Under the pieces are notes generated by a model. It saw nothing but the letters and a program-made list of their open reading frames with translations. It did no database searches and was not told where the DNA came from. 36,732 nt of DNA from Clostridiales bacterium (GTDB taxonomy: Bacteria; Bacillota; Clostridia; Christensenellales; Aristaeellaceae): NCBI GenBank assembly GCA_004556155.1, contig SFIM01000024.1, positions 1-36,732 of the forward strand. The letters run 5' to 3'. Below, piece by piece: positions 1-8,770 of this stretch (position 1 is its first letter; every line of letters starts with the position of its first letter). The position numbers and the translations under genes are program-made.

Positions 1-18
1 ACCATTGTCATTTGCCAT
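1..18 (-). CDS. 5' end of an unidentified gene (partial, runs off the window)
   Basis: Only six codons are visible (Met-Ala-Asn-Asp-Asn-Gly), reading leftwards off the window start. The start is supported by a perfect AAGGAGG-type ribosome binding site at about 30-36, with roughly 11 bases to the ATG, and by a -10 box further upstream. The product cannot be identified from six residues. It lies downstream of rplS but has its own promoter and is separated from rplS by a terminator. Confidence 0.55.
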
Positions 19-66
19 AAATGGCTCGCCTCCTTTGCTTTTGCTGCGGTTGCCAGACCTGCTCTC

Positions 67-72
67 ATTATA
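67..72 (-). promoter_or_regulatory. Candidate extended -10 promoter for the partial gene at 1-18
   Basis: On the minus strand a perfect TATAAT is preceded by TGC, giving an extended -10. No good -35 is visible at 17 bases; the hexamer there is GATACA. It lies about 50 bases upstream of the start codon at 18. Confidence 0.4.
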
Positions 73-156
73 GCAAAGGAGGCGCTTCCTGTATCTTAAA
101 CTTTTCCCTCTCACCAGCTCTGCTGGTGGTTTTCTTCTTCGCTGAAGCGACAATCA

Positions 157-189
157 AAAAACGAGGATGTCACAGACACCCTCGTTTTT
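157..189 (-). terminator. Rho-independent terminator after rplS
   Basis: A perfect 10-bp stem (AAAAACGAGG at 157-166 with CCTCGTTTTT at 180-189) closes a 13-nt loop. On the minus strand it is followed by a T run, and it sits 20 bases after the rplS stop codon. Because the stem ends are A/T-rich it could also stop rightward transcription. Confidence 0.8.
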
Positions 190-208
190 ATACCCGAATA
201 ACAGGAGC

Positions 209-559
209 TTAGTCGCGGCTGACGTCCTTGATCTTGGCGGCCTTGCCCTGCAAACCGCGCAGGTAATAGAGCTTCGCACGGCGCACCTTACCACGGCGGA
301 TGATCTCGATATGATCAACGCGGGGAGAATGCAGCGGGAACGTGCGCTCTACGCCGATGCCGTAGCTGACGCGGCGAACCGTGAAGGTTTCGCGGCAGGA
401 GCCGTTGCGGCGGGCGATTACAGTGCCTTCAAACGCCTGAAGACGTTCGCGGTTACCTTCAACAACCTTTACGAACACACGCAGGGTGTCGCCAACGTTG
501 AAGTCGGGCCGATCGGTACGGAGTTGCGCCTTTTCGATGGACTTGATGATTTCGCTCAT
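209..559 (-). CDS. rplS: 50S ribosomal protein L19
   Basis: Structural protein of the large ribosomal subunit at the 30S/50S interface. The 116-residue product starts MSEIIKSIEK and contains the family blocks VGDTLRVFVKV, QAFEGTVIARR, TFTVRRVSYGIGVERTFPLHSP and a basic C-terminus around RGKVRRAKLYYLR; this length is normal for L19. A longer frame with eight extra codons (start 583) exists, but AAGGAGG lies at the right distance only for the ATG at 559, so the shorter start is chosen. It has its own promoter (656-685), a structured 5' leader (560-650) and a terminator (157-189), so it appears to be a monocistronic unit. Confidence 0.97.
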   Translation of the reverse strand: MSEIIKSIEKAQLRTDRPDFNVGDTLRVFVKVVEGNRERLQAFEGTVIARRNGSCRETFTVRRVSYGIGVERTFPLHSPRVDHIEIIRRGKVRRAKLYYLRGLQGKAAKIKDVSRD

Positions 560-650
560 TTTGAGTGTTCCTCCTTCCCTCATAGACGTTCATACCCGGC
601 CGCTTCGGCACGAAGCGTTTTGCCGGCAGAGGACCGTCCGTTTCACACAA
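560..650 (-). promoter_or_regulatory. Structured rplS 5' leader, candidate L19-type ribosomal protein leader
   Basis: Between the promoter and the rplS start is a roughly 90-nt leader that folds well. CGCTTCG (601-607 on the plus strand) pairs perfectly with CGAAGCG (611-617) around a 3-nt loop. This stacks directly on CCGGC (596-600) with GCCGG (622-626), leaving a 4-A bulge on one side. An outer pairing of CCTC with GAGG near the ribosome binding site is possible. Firmicutes rplS genes are known to carry an autoregulatory 'L19 leader'. Whether this one matches that covariance model is inference. Confidence 0.5.
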
Positions 651-655
651 AGCGT

Positions 656-685
656 ATTATACCACATCTTGTGCCTTTTGCGCAA
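656..685 (-). promoter_or_regulatory. rplS promoter
   Basis: Minus strand TTGCGC (680-685), an 18-bp spacer and a perfect TATAAT (656-661). It lies about 100 bases upstream of the rplS start and downstream of topB. Confidence 0.75.
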
Positions 686-709
686 GGGGAAATCACGCGC
701 TTTTTTTAT

Positions 710-2806
710 TTATTTGGCCGTTGATAGCGGATATTCACCCGCGCGGCAGGGGCGTTCTCGCCGCTTTTTGTAAAGGTGAGATAACCGTGTGAGGCAATCC
801 TTCCACAGGGTAAAGGCGCAGCCGTTGCGCCAATCCGTGCATCCAAAGGCGCGGGCGGACTCCTGCACGGGCTTGCCGCAGAGCGGGCATACCACATCCG
901 CCAGCACAGGCATGGCGGAGGAACGCCGCGCGCCGCGCTTTCCGCGCTTCATATCCTCGGGGAAATCGACGCTTGGAGCGTTATCGCGCGCATAGGATAC
1001 CAGAAAGGCGCTCATGCGGCGGATGCCCTCCATAAAGCGCTGGGTATCGCGCTGATTGCGGGCAATTTCGTCCAGCGCCAGCTCCCACTTGCCGGTGGTT
1101 TCGGGGGAGGCAATTTCATCCGGCGCAATGGCAATGAGCTGCATGCCCTTATCGGTAGCGTTGATGGCGCGGCCCCGGCGCTGGGCATAGCCCACCTGCA
1201 GCAGCCGCTCGATGATCGCCGCGCGCGTGGCCGGGGTGCCCAGCCCTGCGCCTTTCATCGATTCGCGCAGCGCTTCGTCCTCGATATCACGGCCTGCGTG
1301 TTCCATGGCGGCCAGCAGGCTTGCATCCGTGTGCGGGGCGGGCGGCTTGGTGGCGCATTGCTGCACATCGGCCTTTTCCACCGTGCGCGTATCGCCAGGA
1401 TTCAGCGGCGGCAGCGCGCCCTCGTCGCCTTCCTCCGCGTCGCTTCCCTTTTTACGGCTGCGGGTCTTCTTAGCGGGCTGATCCTGCTGATATAGCGCCT
1501 TCCAGCCCAGATTGCGCACCGTGCGCCCGGTGGAACGGAAGGCGTGGCCTTCGCAATCGGTAATCACCTTGAGCGCGTCGTACTCATAGGCAGGATAGAA
1601 GGCGGCCAGCATGCGGCGCACCACCAGATCGTACAGCGCGCGCTCGTCGGGCGGCAGCTGATCCAGATTGGCCGTCTTGGGCGTGGGCAGCAGGGCATGG
1701 TGGTCGGATACCTTGCTGTTATCAAAAATGCGCTTGGAAATATAGAGCTTGCCGTCCTCCTTGCGCTCCATGCCGGCGGTCAGCTCGCGATAGGGAGAAG
1801 GCAGCGCCTTAAGGGTTTGATAGAGCTTGGGCACCATATCCAGGGGTAGATAACGGCTGTCCGTGCGGGGATAGGTGAGCAGCTTCCACTTTTCGTAAAG
1901 CGCTTGGGCGATTTTCAGCGTTTTATCGGCAGTAAAGCCCAGCATGCGGTTGGCGTCGCGCTGCAGCGAGGTCAGATCATACAGCTGCGGGGGCAGTTCG
2001 CGTTTGGGCTCACTTTGGGCAGAACGCACCGTGGCGAGCTTTTTGCGCACGGCCTGGGCGATTTCCTCCGCGCGCTCGCGGGCAGCGATGCGCTGAGCAG
2101 TCTTTTCATCCTGGGCGTTTTCATCAAACCACAGGCCGGTATAATCGCCGAAATTGGCCGTGACAGTATAGTATTCTTCGGGCTTGAAGTTGTCAATTTC
2201 GCGCCTGCGCTTAACCAGGATGGCCAGCGTGGGCGTTTGCACCCGGCCGACGGACAACAGCACGTCATAACGCAGGGTGAAGGCACGGCTGGCGTTCATG
2301 CCCACCAGCCAATCGGCCTCGGAGCGGCAGACGGCGCTTTTGCGCAGCCCTTCGTACTCGCTGTCGGGCTTGAGCTGGGCGAAGCCCTCGCGAATGGCCT
2401 CGTCCGTCATCGAGGAGATCCACAGCCGGTCCACAGGCTTTTTGCACTTGGCCTGCTGATAAATATAGTAGAAGATCAGTTCGCCTTCGCGCCCGGCGTC
2501 GGTGGCGCAGATCAGCCGCTCGGTATCGGGGGCGTTGATCAGCTTTTTGACGATGGTAAACTGCTTTTTGGCCTTGGAGATCACCTTGGTGGGCAGGGTT
2601 TCAGGCAGCATGGGCAGATCGGCCATGCGCCATTTTTTGTATTTTTCGTCTATTTCATCCGGCTCGCACAGCGTAACCAGATGGCCTACGGCCCAGGTGA
2701 CGGTGTAGCCTTCGCCGGACAGGCAGCCCTCGCCCGCTGTTTTGCAGCCCAGCACGCGGGCAATATCGCGCCCCACGCTGGGCTTTTCCGCTACGACGAC
2801 GATCAT
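710..2806 (-). CDS. topB: DNA topoisomerase III (type IA)
   Basis: Type IA topoisomerase that passes single strands and decatenates DNA. Residues 1-150 form the TOPRIM domain, with MIVVVAEKPSVGRDIA (Glu7) and the acidic DAGREGELIF starting at D103. The catalytic tyrosine is Y312 in TYPRTDSRY. GRVQTPTLA near 187 is the usual DNA-gate motif. A single zinc ribbon starts at C640 (CPLCGKPV) and continues with C656 and C663 (RNGCAFTLWK). After it the protein ends in a basic tail (KKRRERPCRAGEYPLSTAK) where many topB proteins have a longer glycine/lysine-rich segment, so the C-terminus looks shortened or diverged. Start: ATG at 2806 preceded by GAGGTGAAGCC. Confidence 0.95.
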   Translation of the reverse strand: MIVVVAEKPSVGRDIARVLGCKTAGEGCLSGEGYTVTWAVGHLVTLCEPDEIDEKYKKWRMADLPMLPETLPTKVISKAKKQFTIVKKLINAPDTERLICATDAGREGELIFYYIYQQAKCKKPVDRLWISSMTDEAIREGFAQLKPDSEYEGLRKSAVCRSEADWLVGMNASRAFTLRYDVLLSVGRVQTPTLAILVKRRREIDNFKPEEYYTVTANFGDYTGLWFDENAQDEKTAQRIAARERAEEIAQAVRKKLATVRSAQSEPKRELPPQLYDLTSLQRDANRMLGFTADKTLKIAQALYEKWKLLTYPRTDSRYLPLDMVPKLYQTLKALPSPYRELTAGMERKEDGKLYISKRIFDNSKVSDHHALLPTPKTANLDQLPPDERALYDLVVRRMLAAFYPAYEYDALKVITDCEGHAFRSTGRTVRNLGWKALYQQDQPAKKTRSRKKGSDAEEGDEGALPPLNPGDTRTVEKADVQQCATKPPAPHTDASLLAAMEHAGRDIEDEALRESMKGAGLGTPATRAAIIERLLQVGYAQRRGRAINATDKGMQLIAIAPDEIASPETTGKWELALDEIARNQRDTQRFMEGIRRMSAFLVSYARDNAPSVDFPEDMKRGKRGARRSSAMPVLADVVCPLCGKPVQESARAFGCTDWRNGCAFTLWKDCLTRLSHLYKKRRERPCRAGEYPLSTAK

Positions 2807-2867
2807 GGCTTCACCTCGGCATCAATATATAGGCAGATGCGCACAATAGCGCGGGGAGAGGATGAGG

Positions 2868-2925
2868 GGGACGAAGGATACGTTACTTTCTTTAGGGAAG
2901 AAAGTAACAAAGAATCGGTGTGTGA
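2868..2925 (-). repeat. Palindromic repeat E, copy 1 (inverted relative to copy 2)
   Basis: Contains a perfect 11-bp inverted repeat, GTTACTTTCTT (2882-2892) with AAGAAAGTAAC (2898-2908). Read on the minus strand, its flanks match those of the copy at 3661-3725: ATCACACACC...TTCTTTG before the palindrome and GTATCC...GTCCCCC after it. Non-coding. Confidence 0.75.
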
Positions 2926-3165
2926 TGAAAAAGTCAAGCGAATAAAACTGGAAGGCGGCACTGCCGCCCCACCCGCCCCCGTGGCAGGTGAAAGCCTGAA
3001 CCACCCGGATGAAAACAAGCTTTTCCTTCGTTCGCTTTCTGCTTTTCCTCATGGTCGTGCTGCGCACGCCCTGTGCTGATCTGCGATCAGCGTGTTATGG
3101 GGTGTAGTTGGATACGAAAAACAAACGTAGCGATTGGCAGCGGTTGGCAAGACCGTTCACCCAAG

Positions 3166-3186
3166 CCTTCCCCTCGGAGGGGAAGG
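3166..3186 (+). repeat. Palindromic repeat R, copy 1
   Basis: CCTTCCCCTC (3166-3175) and GAGGGGAAGG (3177-3186) form a perfect 10-bp inverted repeat. It is preceded by CACCCAAG and followed by GTG..GAAGCGGATGAGG. A related, inverted copy lies at about 3410-3430. Confidence 0.6.
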
Positions 3187-3266
3187 TGCTGAACGTAGTG
3201 AAGCGGATGAGGTGGAACGCAACGGAAGTAATAGTACTGCTTGCATTTCCGCCAATTGGCCCCGCA

Positions 3267-3286
3267 GGCGCAAGCGCCATGCGGCC
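3267..3286 (+). repeat. Repeat S, copy 1
   Basis: A 20-base word beginning GGCGCAAGCGCC is found again in inverted orientation at 3563-3582 with one mismatch. Each copy contains a GGCGC/GCGCC hairpin, and here the outer GGCC...GGCC sequence extends the palindrome. Confidence 0.6.
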
Positions 3287-3409
3287 TCACAATTCGGCAT
3301 AGTCGTTTTGCGACGCTGACGCTTGCAAAACTCGTTGCCTCATTGGCGCTGCATCCGCCTGTATCTGCCACAGAGGCGGATTACGCGCCTCACCACCGCC
3401 TGCGGCGGA

Positions 3410-3430
3410 GCCTCTCCTCAAGGAGAAGCC
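3410..3430 (-). repeat. Palindromic repeat R, copy 2 (inverted)
   Basis: Read on the minus strand, CACCAAAAGGCTTCTCCTTG followed by AGGAGAGGCTC resembles copy 1 (CACCCAAGCCTTCCCCTCGG followed by AGGGGAAGG). The core CTTCTCCT/AGGAGAgG is an imperfect palindrome. The homology is judged by eye. Confidence 0.45.
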
Positions 3431-3562
3431 TTTTGGTGGCCGTTCTATCTAACAATCGCAAATAGCTACGAATGACAAATGCGTACAACCATCGTCCCCG
3501 TGGCACGCCGATGCAATCGGCGCGGGGCGTGCGTAGCACGATCGAAGGGGAAATATTCAAGG

Positions 3563-3582
3563 GGCCGGATGGCGCTTGCGCC
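3563..3582 (-). repeat. Repeat S, copy 2 (inverted)
   Basis: The minus strand reads GGCGCAAGCGCCATCCGGCC, differing by one base from the plus-strand word at 3267-3286. Confidence 0.6.
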
Positions 3583-3660
3583 GATCCGAACCCGCAAATT
3601 TTCCCCGCCACGGGTCTACGCAGCAATATCGCCTTCCAGTCTAACCCAATCAGCTTTCAC

Positions 3661-3725
3661 GTCACACACAGGTTCTTTGGTACTTTCTTGGACTCCAAGA
3701 AAGTACCGTAATCCCCGTCTCCCCC
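3661..3725 (+). repeat. Palindromic repeat E, copy 2
   Basis: A perfect 14-bp inverted repeat, GGTACTTTCTTGGA (3679-3692) and TCCAAGAAAGTACC (3694-3707), with matching flanks to the inverted copy at 2868-2925. Together the two E copies bound about 860 bp of non-coding DNA between topB and prfA. Confidence 0.75.
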
Positions 3726-3734
3726 AAAGCGTCT

Positions 3735-3766
3735 AAAACGGGAGCCTGGCTTTAACGCAGCTCCCG
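3735..3766 (-). terminator. Terminator of the GT2-lepA-prfA operon, overlapping the prfA stop
   Basis: On the minus strand CGGGAGC (3760-3766) and GCTCCCG (3739-3745) form a 7-bp stem around a 14-nt loop that contains the prfA stop codon. TTTTAG follows immediately. Confidence 0.6.
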
Positions 3767-4822
3767 CAGCTTGCGCGCCTGCTCGTCCAGCGTCAGTGCG
3801 TCGATAATCTCGTCCAGATCGCCGTCCACGATGGCGTCCACGCGGTACAGGGTCAGCCCGATGCGGTGATCGGTTACGCGGCCCTCGTTGAAATTGTAGG
3901 TGCGGATGCGCTCGTTGCGCTCGCCCGTACCCACCTGCGCGCGGCGGTTGCTGGCGTATTCGCTGTCCGCCTTGGTGCGGTACAAATCGTACAGGCGGCT
4001 CTTGAGCACCTTCATGGCCTGCTCGCGGTTCTTGAGCTGGCTCTTTTCATCCTGGCAGGTGACAACCAGGCCGGTGGGCAGATGGGTGATGCGTACAGCA
4101 CTGTCCGTGCGGTTGATGTACTGTCCGCCGTGGCCGGAGGCGCGGTAGGTATCGATGCGCAGATCGTCGGGCTTGATATCGACCTCCACATCCTCCATTT
4201 CGGGCAGCACGGCCACGGTGGCGGTGGAGGTTTGCTTTTTGCCGTTGGCTTCGGTGACGGGCACGCGCTGGATACGGTGCACGCCGCTTTCATACTTGAG
4301 GCGGCTGAACGCGCCGCGGCCGGTGACGGAGAGCACGGCCTCCTTGACCCCGCCGATTTCAGTATCGTTTACGCTGAGCACGGCGGCGGTCAGCCCGTGC
4401 CGCTCGGCATAACGCAGATACATGCGCATCAGCATGGCGGCGAACAGGCTGGCCTCGTCGCCGCCTGCGCCCGCGCGCACCTCCAGGATGACGTTGCGGT
4501 CGTCGTCCGGATCGCGAGGAATCAGGTGCAGCAAAAGCGCCTGCTCCAGCGGCGGAACCTGCGCTTCCAGACGCTTCAGCTCCTCGCGGGCGGTTTCGCC
4601 CAGCTCTGGATCCTCGGATAGTTCGCGCGCATCGGCAATTTCGCCCGTCAGCTTTTGATAATCATGGTACGCTGAAACAGCCGGTTCCAGCGCGGCGCGC
4701 TCCCGCAGGAGCGATTGCCAGCGCGGCAAATCGGCAATGATATCCGGCTGCGCCACGGCGATGGAGAGCTCCTCCAAGCGCCGGGCCATCCAATCAAATT
4801 TTTCCAGATATTTAGCGTCCAT
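3752..4822 (-). CDS. prfA: Peptide chain release factor 1
   Basis: Class I release factor that recognises UAA/UAG and triggers peptidyl-tRNA hydrolysis. The length of 356 residues is normal. The PVT tripeptide at 188-190 corresponds to the RF1 'PxT' anticodon-like motif, which separates RF1 from RF2 (SPF). The catalytic GGQ is at 232-234, inside SGHGGQYIN. Most RF1 proteins have GAGGQ-H-(V/I)-N here, so this loop carries unusual His and Tyr. The acidic patch GAGGDEASLF (118-127) and DEKSQLKNR are conserved. It lies 14 bp after lepA without a clear Shine-Dalgarno, so translation may depend on coupling to lepA. It is the last gene of the operon. Confidence 0.96.
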   Translation of the reverse strand: MDAKYLEKFDWMARRLEELSIAVAQPDIIADLPRWQSLLRERAALEPAVSAYHDYQKLTGEIADARELSEDPELGETAREELKRLEAQVPPLEQALLLHLIPRDPDDDRNVILEVRAGAGGDEASLFAAMLMRMYLRYAERHGLTAAVLSVNDTEIGGVKEAVLSVTGRGAFSRLKYESGVHRIQRVPVTEANGKKQTSTATVAVLPEMEDVEVDIKPDDLRIDTYRASGHGGQYINRTDSAVRITHLPTGLVVTCQDEKSQLKNREQAMKVLKSRLYDLYRTKADSEYASNRRAQVGTGERNERIRTYNFNEGRVTDHRIGLTLYRVDAIVDGDLDEIIDALTLDEQARKLRELR

Positions 4823-4836
4823 GCAGTTAGCTGTTT

Positions 4837-6641
<1,805 letters not shown>

Positions 6642-6642
<1 letters not shown>

Positions 6643-7778
6643 CAGGCACACTCCGTTTCGTTTTTGCAGGATTTTTCCTTGAATACCCAGTTGCGCTGAA
6701 TGCGGTAATTGACAAAGTAGAGCACAATATCAATGGCGCCCTTGAGCAGCAGGCTCAGCCCCTCATGATGCGCGGGGATAAAGTGGTTCAGCCAGCCAAA
6801 GAGCAAGGTCGTGACGATCAGCACGCCCAAGGCAAGCGCGGCATAGCGCCATGCTGCGCCTTGGCTTTCCTTTACCTTAAAGGAGAAATTCTTGTTCAGC
6901 AGGAAATTGCATGGGGCCGAGCACAGGCGGGCAATGGGCGTGGCAATGAGCGCCTTGGCGCTGAAAAGCAGCCCGAAAACGGGGAGCACGACCGTATCCA
7001 TATCGTGCCAGAGCAGCATCAGCAGGCTCAGCACGGCATAATCCACCAGCAGGGATACGATGGCCGCAGCCGAAAAGCGCAGGAAGGAGCCCAGCAGCAG
7101 CTTATAGATGCGCCACGAATCGCGCAGGGGATGGAAATGCGAGGACTTGTTTTCCTCCAGATAAATGGTTTCGATGGGGATGATCCGGAAGGGGATCTTG
7201 TGCATCGAAAAGTAAATGAGCATGTTCATTTCATACTCGAAGCGGTCGCCCGTGATGGCCAGCAGATCGTCGAAGCACGCGCGGCTGACGGCGCGCAGGC
7301 CGGTCTGTGTATCGGGCAGCCAGCGGCCGTACAGCAGGGCGAACACCGTGCTGGTGGCGCGGTTGCCAAAGCGGGAGCGGAAGGGGATGCTTTTGTTCTT
7401 ATGCGAAAAATCGCGCGAGCCCAGCAACAGCTCAGGCTTTTTTTCGTCCATCGCGTCGGCCAGCAGCAGGGTATCGTGCACCGTATGCTGCCCGTCCGCG
7501 TCGGCGGTGATCACGCCTGCGAAGGCGGTATGGTCGCGGATATAGGCAACGCCCGTGCGCAGCGCCTGCCCCTTGCCGCGATTGACCTCGTGCTTGAGCA
7601 CCACGCAGCGCTCCCGCGCGGCGAGCGAATCAAAAATCGCATCGTACTGGGCGGAGGAGCCGTCGTTGACGATGACGATCTGGCCAAAATCTGCCGCCAG
7701 CAGCGCGTCTACATAAACGGGAAGCCGCTCGTCCGGCTCCAGGGAGGGAATCAGAACGCATAGTTGCTTTGCCTGCAT
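6642..7778 (-). CDS. Family 2 glycosyltransferase fused to a GtrA-like membrane domain
   Basis: Residues 1-220 form a DPM1-type GT2 domain: VLIPSLEPD, VIVNDGSS (35-42), the metal-binding ADADGQH (93-99) and the SRDFSHKNKSIPFRSR and DTQTGLRA segments. From about 225 onward there are roughly four hydrophobic segments typical of GtrA (LLVDYAVLSLLMLLW, CNFLLNKNFSF, DIVLYFVNYRIQRNWVF). Such fusions probably charge or flip polyprenyl-phosphate sugars for envelope glycans; the exact sugar is not readable. Of three Met candidates the ATG at 7778 is chosen because AAGGAGA (7791-7797) lies 12 bases upstream. The Met at 7790 would be too close. It is translationally coupled to lepA, an unusual partner. 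Confidence 0.85.
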
Positions 7779-7838
7779 AGGGTCATCCATTCTCCTTGCT
7801 TGTTGAGTGAGCAAAATAAGCCAAGCCTTAACTTTTAT

Positions 7839-7867
7839 ATCATATCATTAATTGGCCAAAATCTCAA
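7839..7867 (-). promoter_or_regulatory. Promoter of the GT2-lepA-prfA operon
   Basis: Minus strand TTGAGA (7862-7867), a 17-bp spacer and TATGAT (7839-7844), about 60 bases before the start codon. Confidence 0.55.
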
Positions 7868-7872
7868 GCATT

Positions 7873-7924
7873 GCTTCCAAGCAAATCGCAGGCGTGCTGC
7901 TTCCAAGCAAATCGCAGGCGTGCC
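7873..7924. repeat. 26-bp tandem duplication, two copies
   Basis: The unit GCTTCCAAGCAAATCGCAGG plus six bases occurs at 7873-7898 and again at 7899-7924, differing only in the last base. It lies between the divergent promoters of the GT2 operon and the NifU-like/GGGtGRT operon. No coding potential. Confidence 0.85.
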
Positions 7925-7997
7925 GCAGCCTCAGCCGGACTTTAATCGATAACGCGGGAATAAATTTTGATATCCCCTTTTTTTATGACGCGAAATA

Positions 7998-8006
7998 TGC
8001 TATAAT
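7998..8006 (+). promoter_or_regulatory. Extended -10 promoter of the scaffold/GGGtGRT operon
   Basis: TGCTATAAT is a perfect extended -10. The region at -35 is a T-rich run (about 7978-7986) without a consensus hexamer. The start codon is about 45 bases downstream. Confidence 0.6.
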
Positions 8007-8051
8007 GACCCGGTGGAAGTTCACAACTCATTCCGAAGGAGGAATCATTTC

Positions 8052-8753
8052 ATGCAATACTCTCGCGAAGTCGAAGAAATGGTATGCGTGATGAAGGGCC
8101 CCAACCATGGCCCCGCCCCCATCCCTGAAGAGGGCAAGTGGATTCAGGCCAAGGAAATCAGCGATATTTCCGGCTATACCCATGGCATCGGCTGGTGCGC
8201 TCCTCAGCAGGGCGCCTGCAAGCTGAGCCTGAACGTCAAGAACGGCGTGATCGAGGAAGCCCTGGTGGAAACCATCGGCTGCTCCGGCATGACCCACTCC
8301 GCCGCCATGGCCAGCGAGATCCTGCCCGGCAAGACCATCCTGGAAGCCCTCAATACCGACCTGGTATGCGATGCGATCAACACCGCCATGCGCGAACTGT
8401 TCCTGCAGATCGTATACGGCCGCACCCAGTCCGCGTTCTCTGACGACGGTCTGGTGATCGGCGCCGGCATGGAAGACCTGGGCAAGGGTCTGCGCTCCAT
8501 GGTGGGCACGATGTACGGCACCCGCGCCAAGGGCACCCGTTATCTGGAAATGACCGAAGGCTACGTCGTCAAGATGGCGCTGGACAAGGACAACCAGGTT
8601 TGCGGCTATCAGTTCCTGAGCCTGGGCAAGATGATGGACGCCATCAAGAAGGGCATGAGCCCCAATGAAGCGTACGAAAAGAACATCGGCACCTACGGCC
8701 GCTTTAAGGCTGAGGACGGCGCGGTCAAGTGGATTGACCCCCGCAAAGAGTAA
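8052..8753 (+). CDS. NifU/IscU-like iron-sulfur cluster assembly scaffold-type protein
   Basis: A 233-residue cytosolic protein of the IscU/NifU-N-like class that in anaerobes is usually paired with a GGGtGRT protein. Cysteines likely to hold a cluster are C49 (GWCAPQQGAC56) and C77 in ETIGCSGMTHS, which resembles the second ligand segment of IscU; C106 (LVCDAI) may be the third. Start: ATG at 8052 after AAGGAGG (8036-8042); an upstream in-frame Met at 8013 has no such site. Codon choice is strongly biased to C-ending codons, suggesting high expression. The GGGtGRT gene follows after 17 bp. Assignment to a specific Fe-S pathway is inference. Confidence 0.8.
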   Translation: MQYSREVEEMVCVMKGPNHGPAPIPEEGKWIQAKEISDISGYTHGIGWCAPQQGACKLSLNVKNGVIEEALVETIGCSGMTHSAAMASEILPGKTILEALNTDLVCDAINTAMRELFLQIVYGRTQSAFSDDGLVIGAGMEDLGKGLRSMVGTMYGTRAKGTRYLEMTEGYVVKMALDKDNQVCGYQFLSLGKMMDAIKKGMSPNEAYEKNIGTYGRFKAEDGAVKWIDPRKE

Positions 8754-8770
8754 GAGGAGGCGCGTGAAAA

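Noticed and set aside
2882..2908. Hairpin as a transcription terminator upstream of topB
   Set aside because: It has no T run on either strand, and the same palindrome recurs at 3679-3707 with conserved flanks, so it is better explained as a repeat unit.
3087..3711. Several 60-95-codon frames in the topB-prfA gap
   Set aside because: They run through palindromic repeats in both strands, lack ribosome binding sites, and show no protein-like composition.
7873..7924. Possible mini CRISPR array
   Set aside because: The two 26-bp copies are directly adjacent with no spacer, not palindromic, and no cas genes are present. No CRISPR array was seen anywhere in the window.
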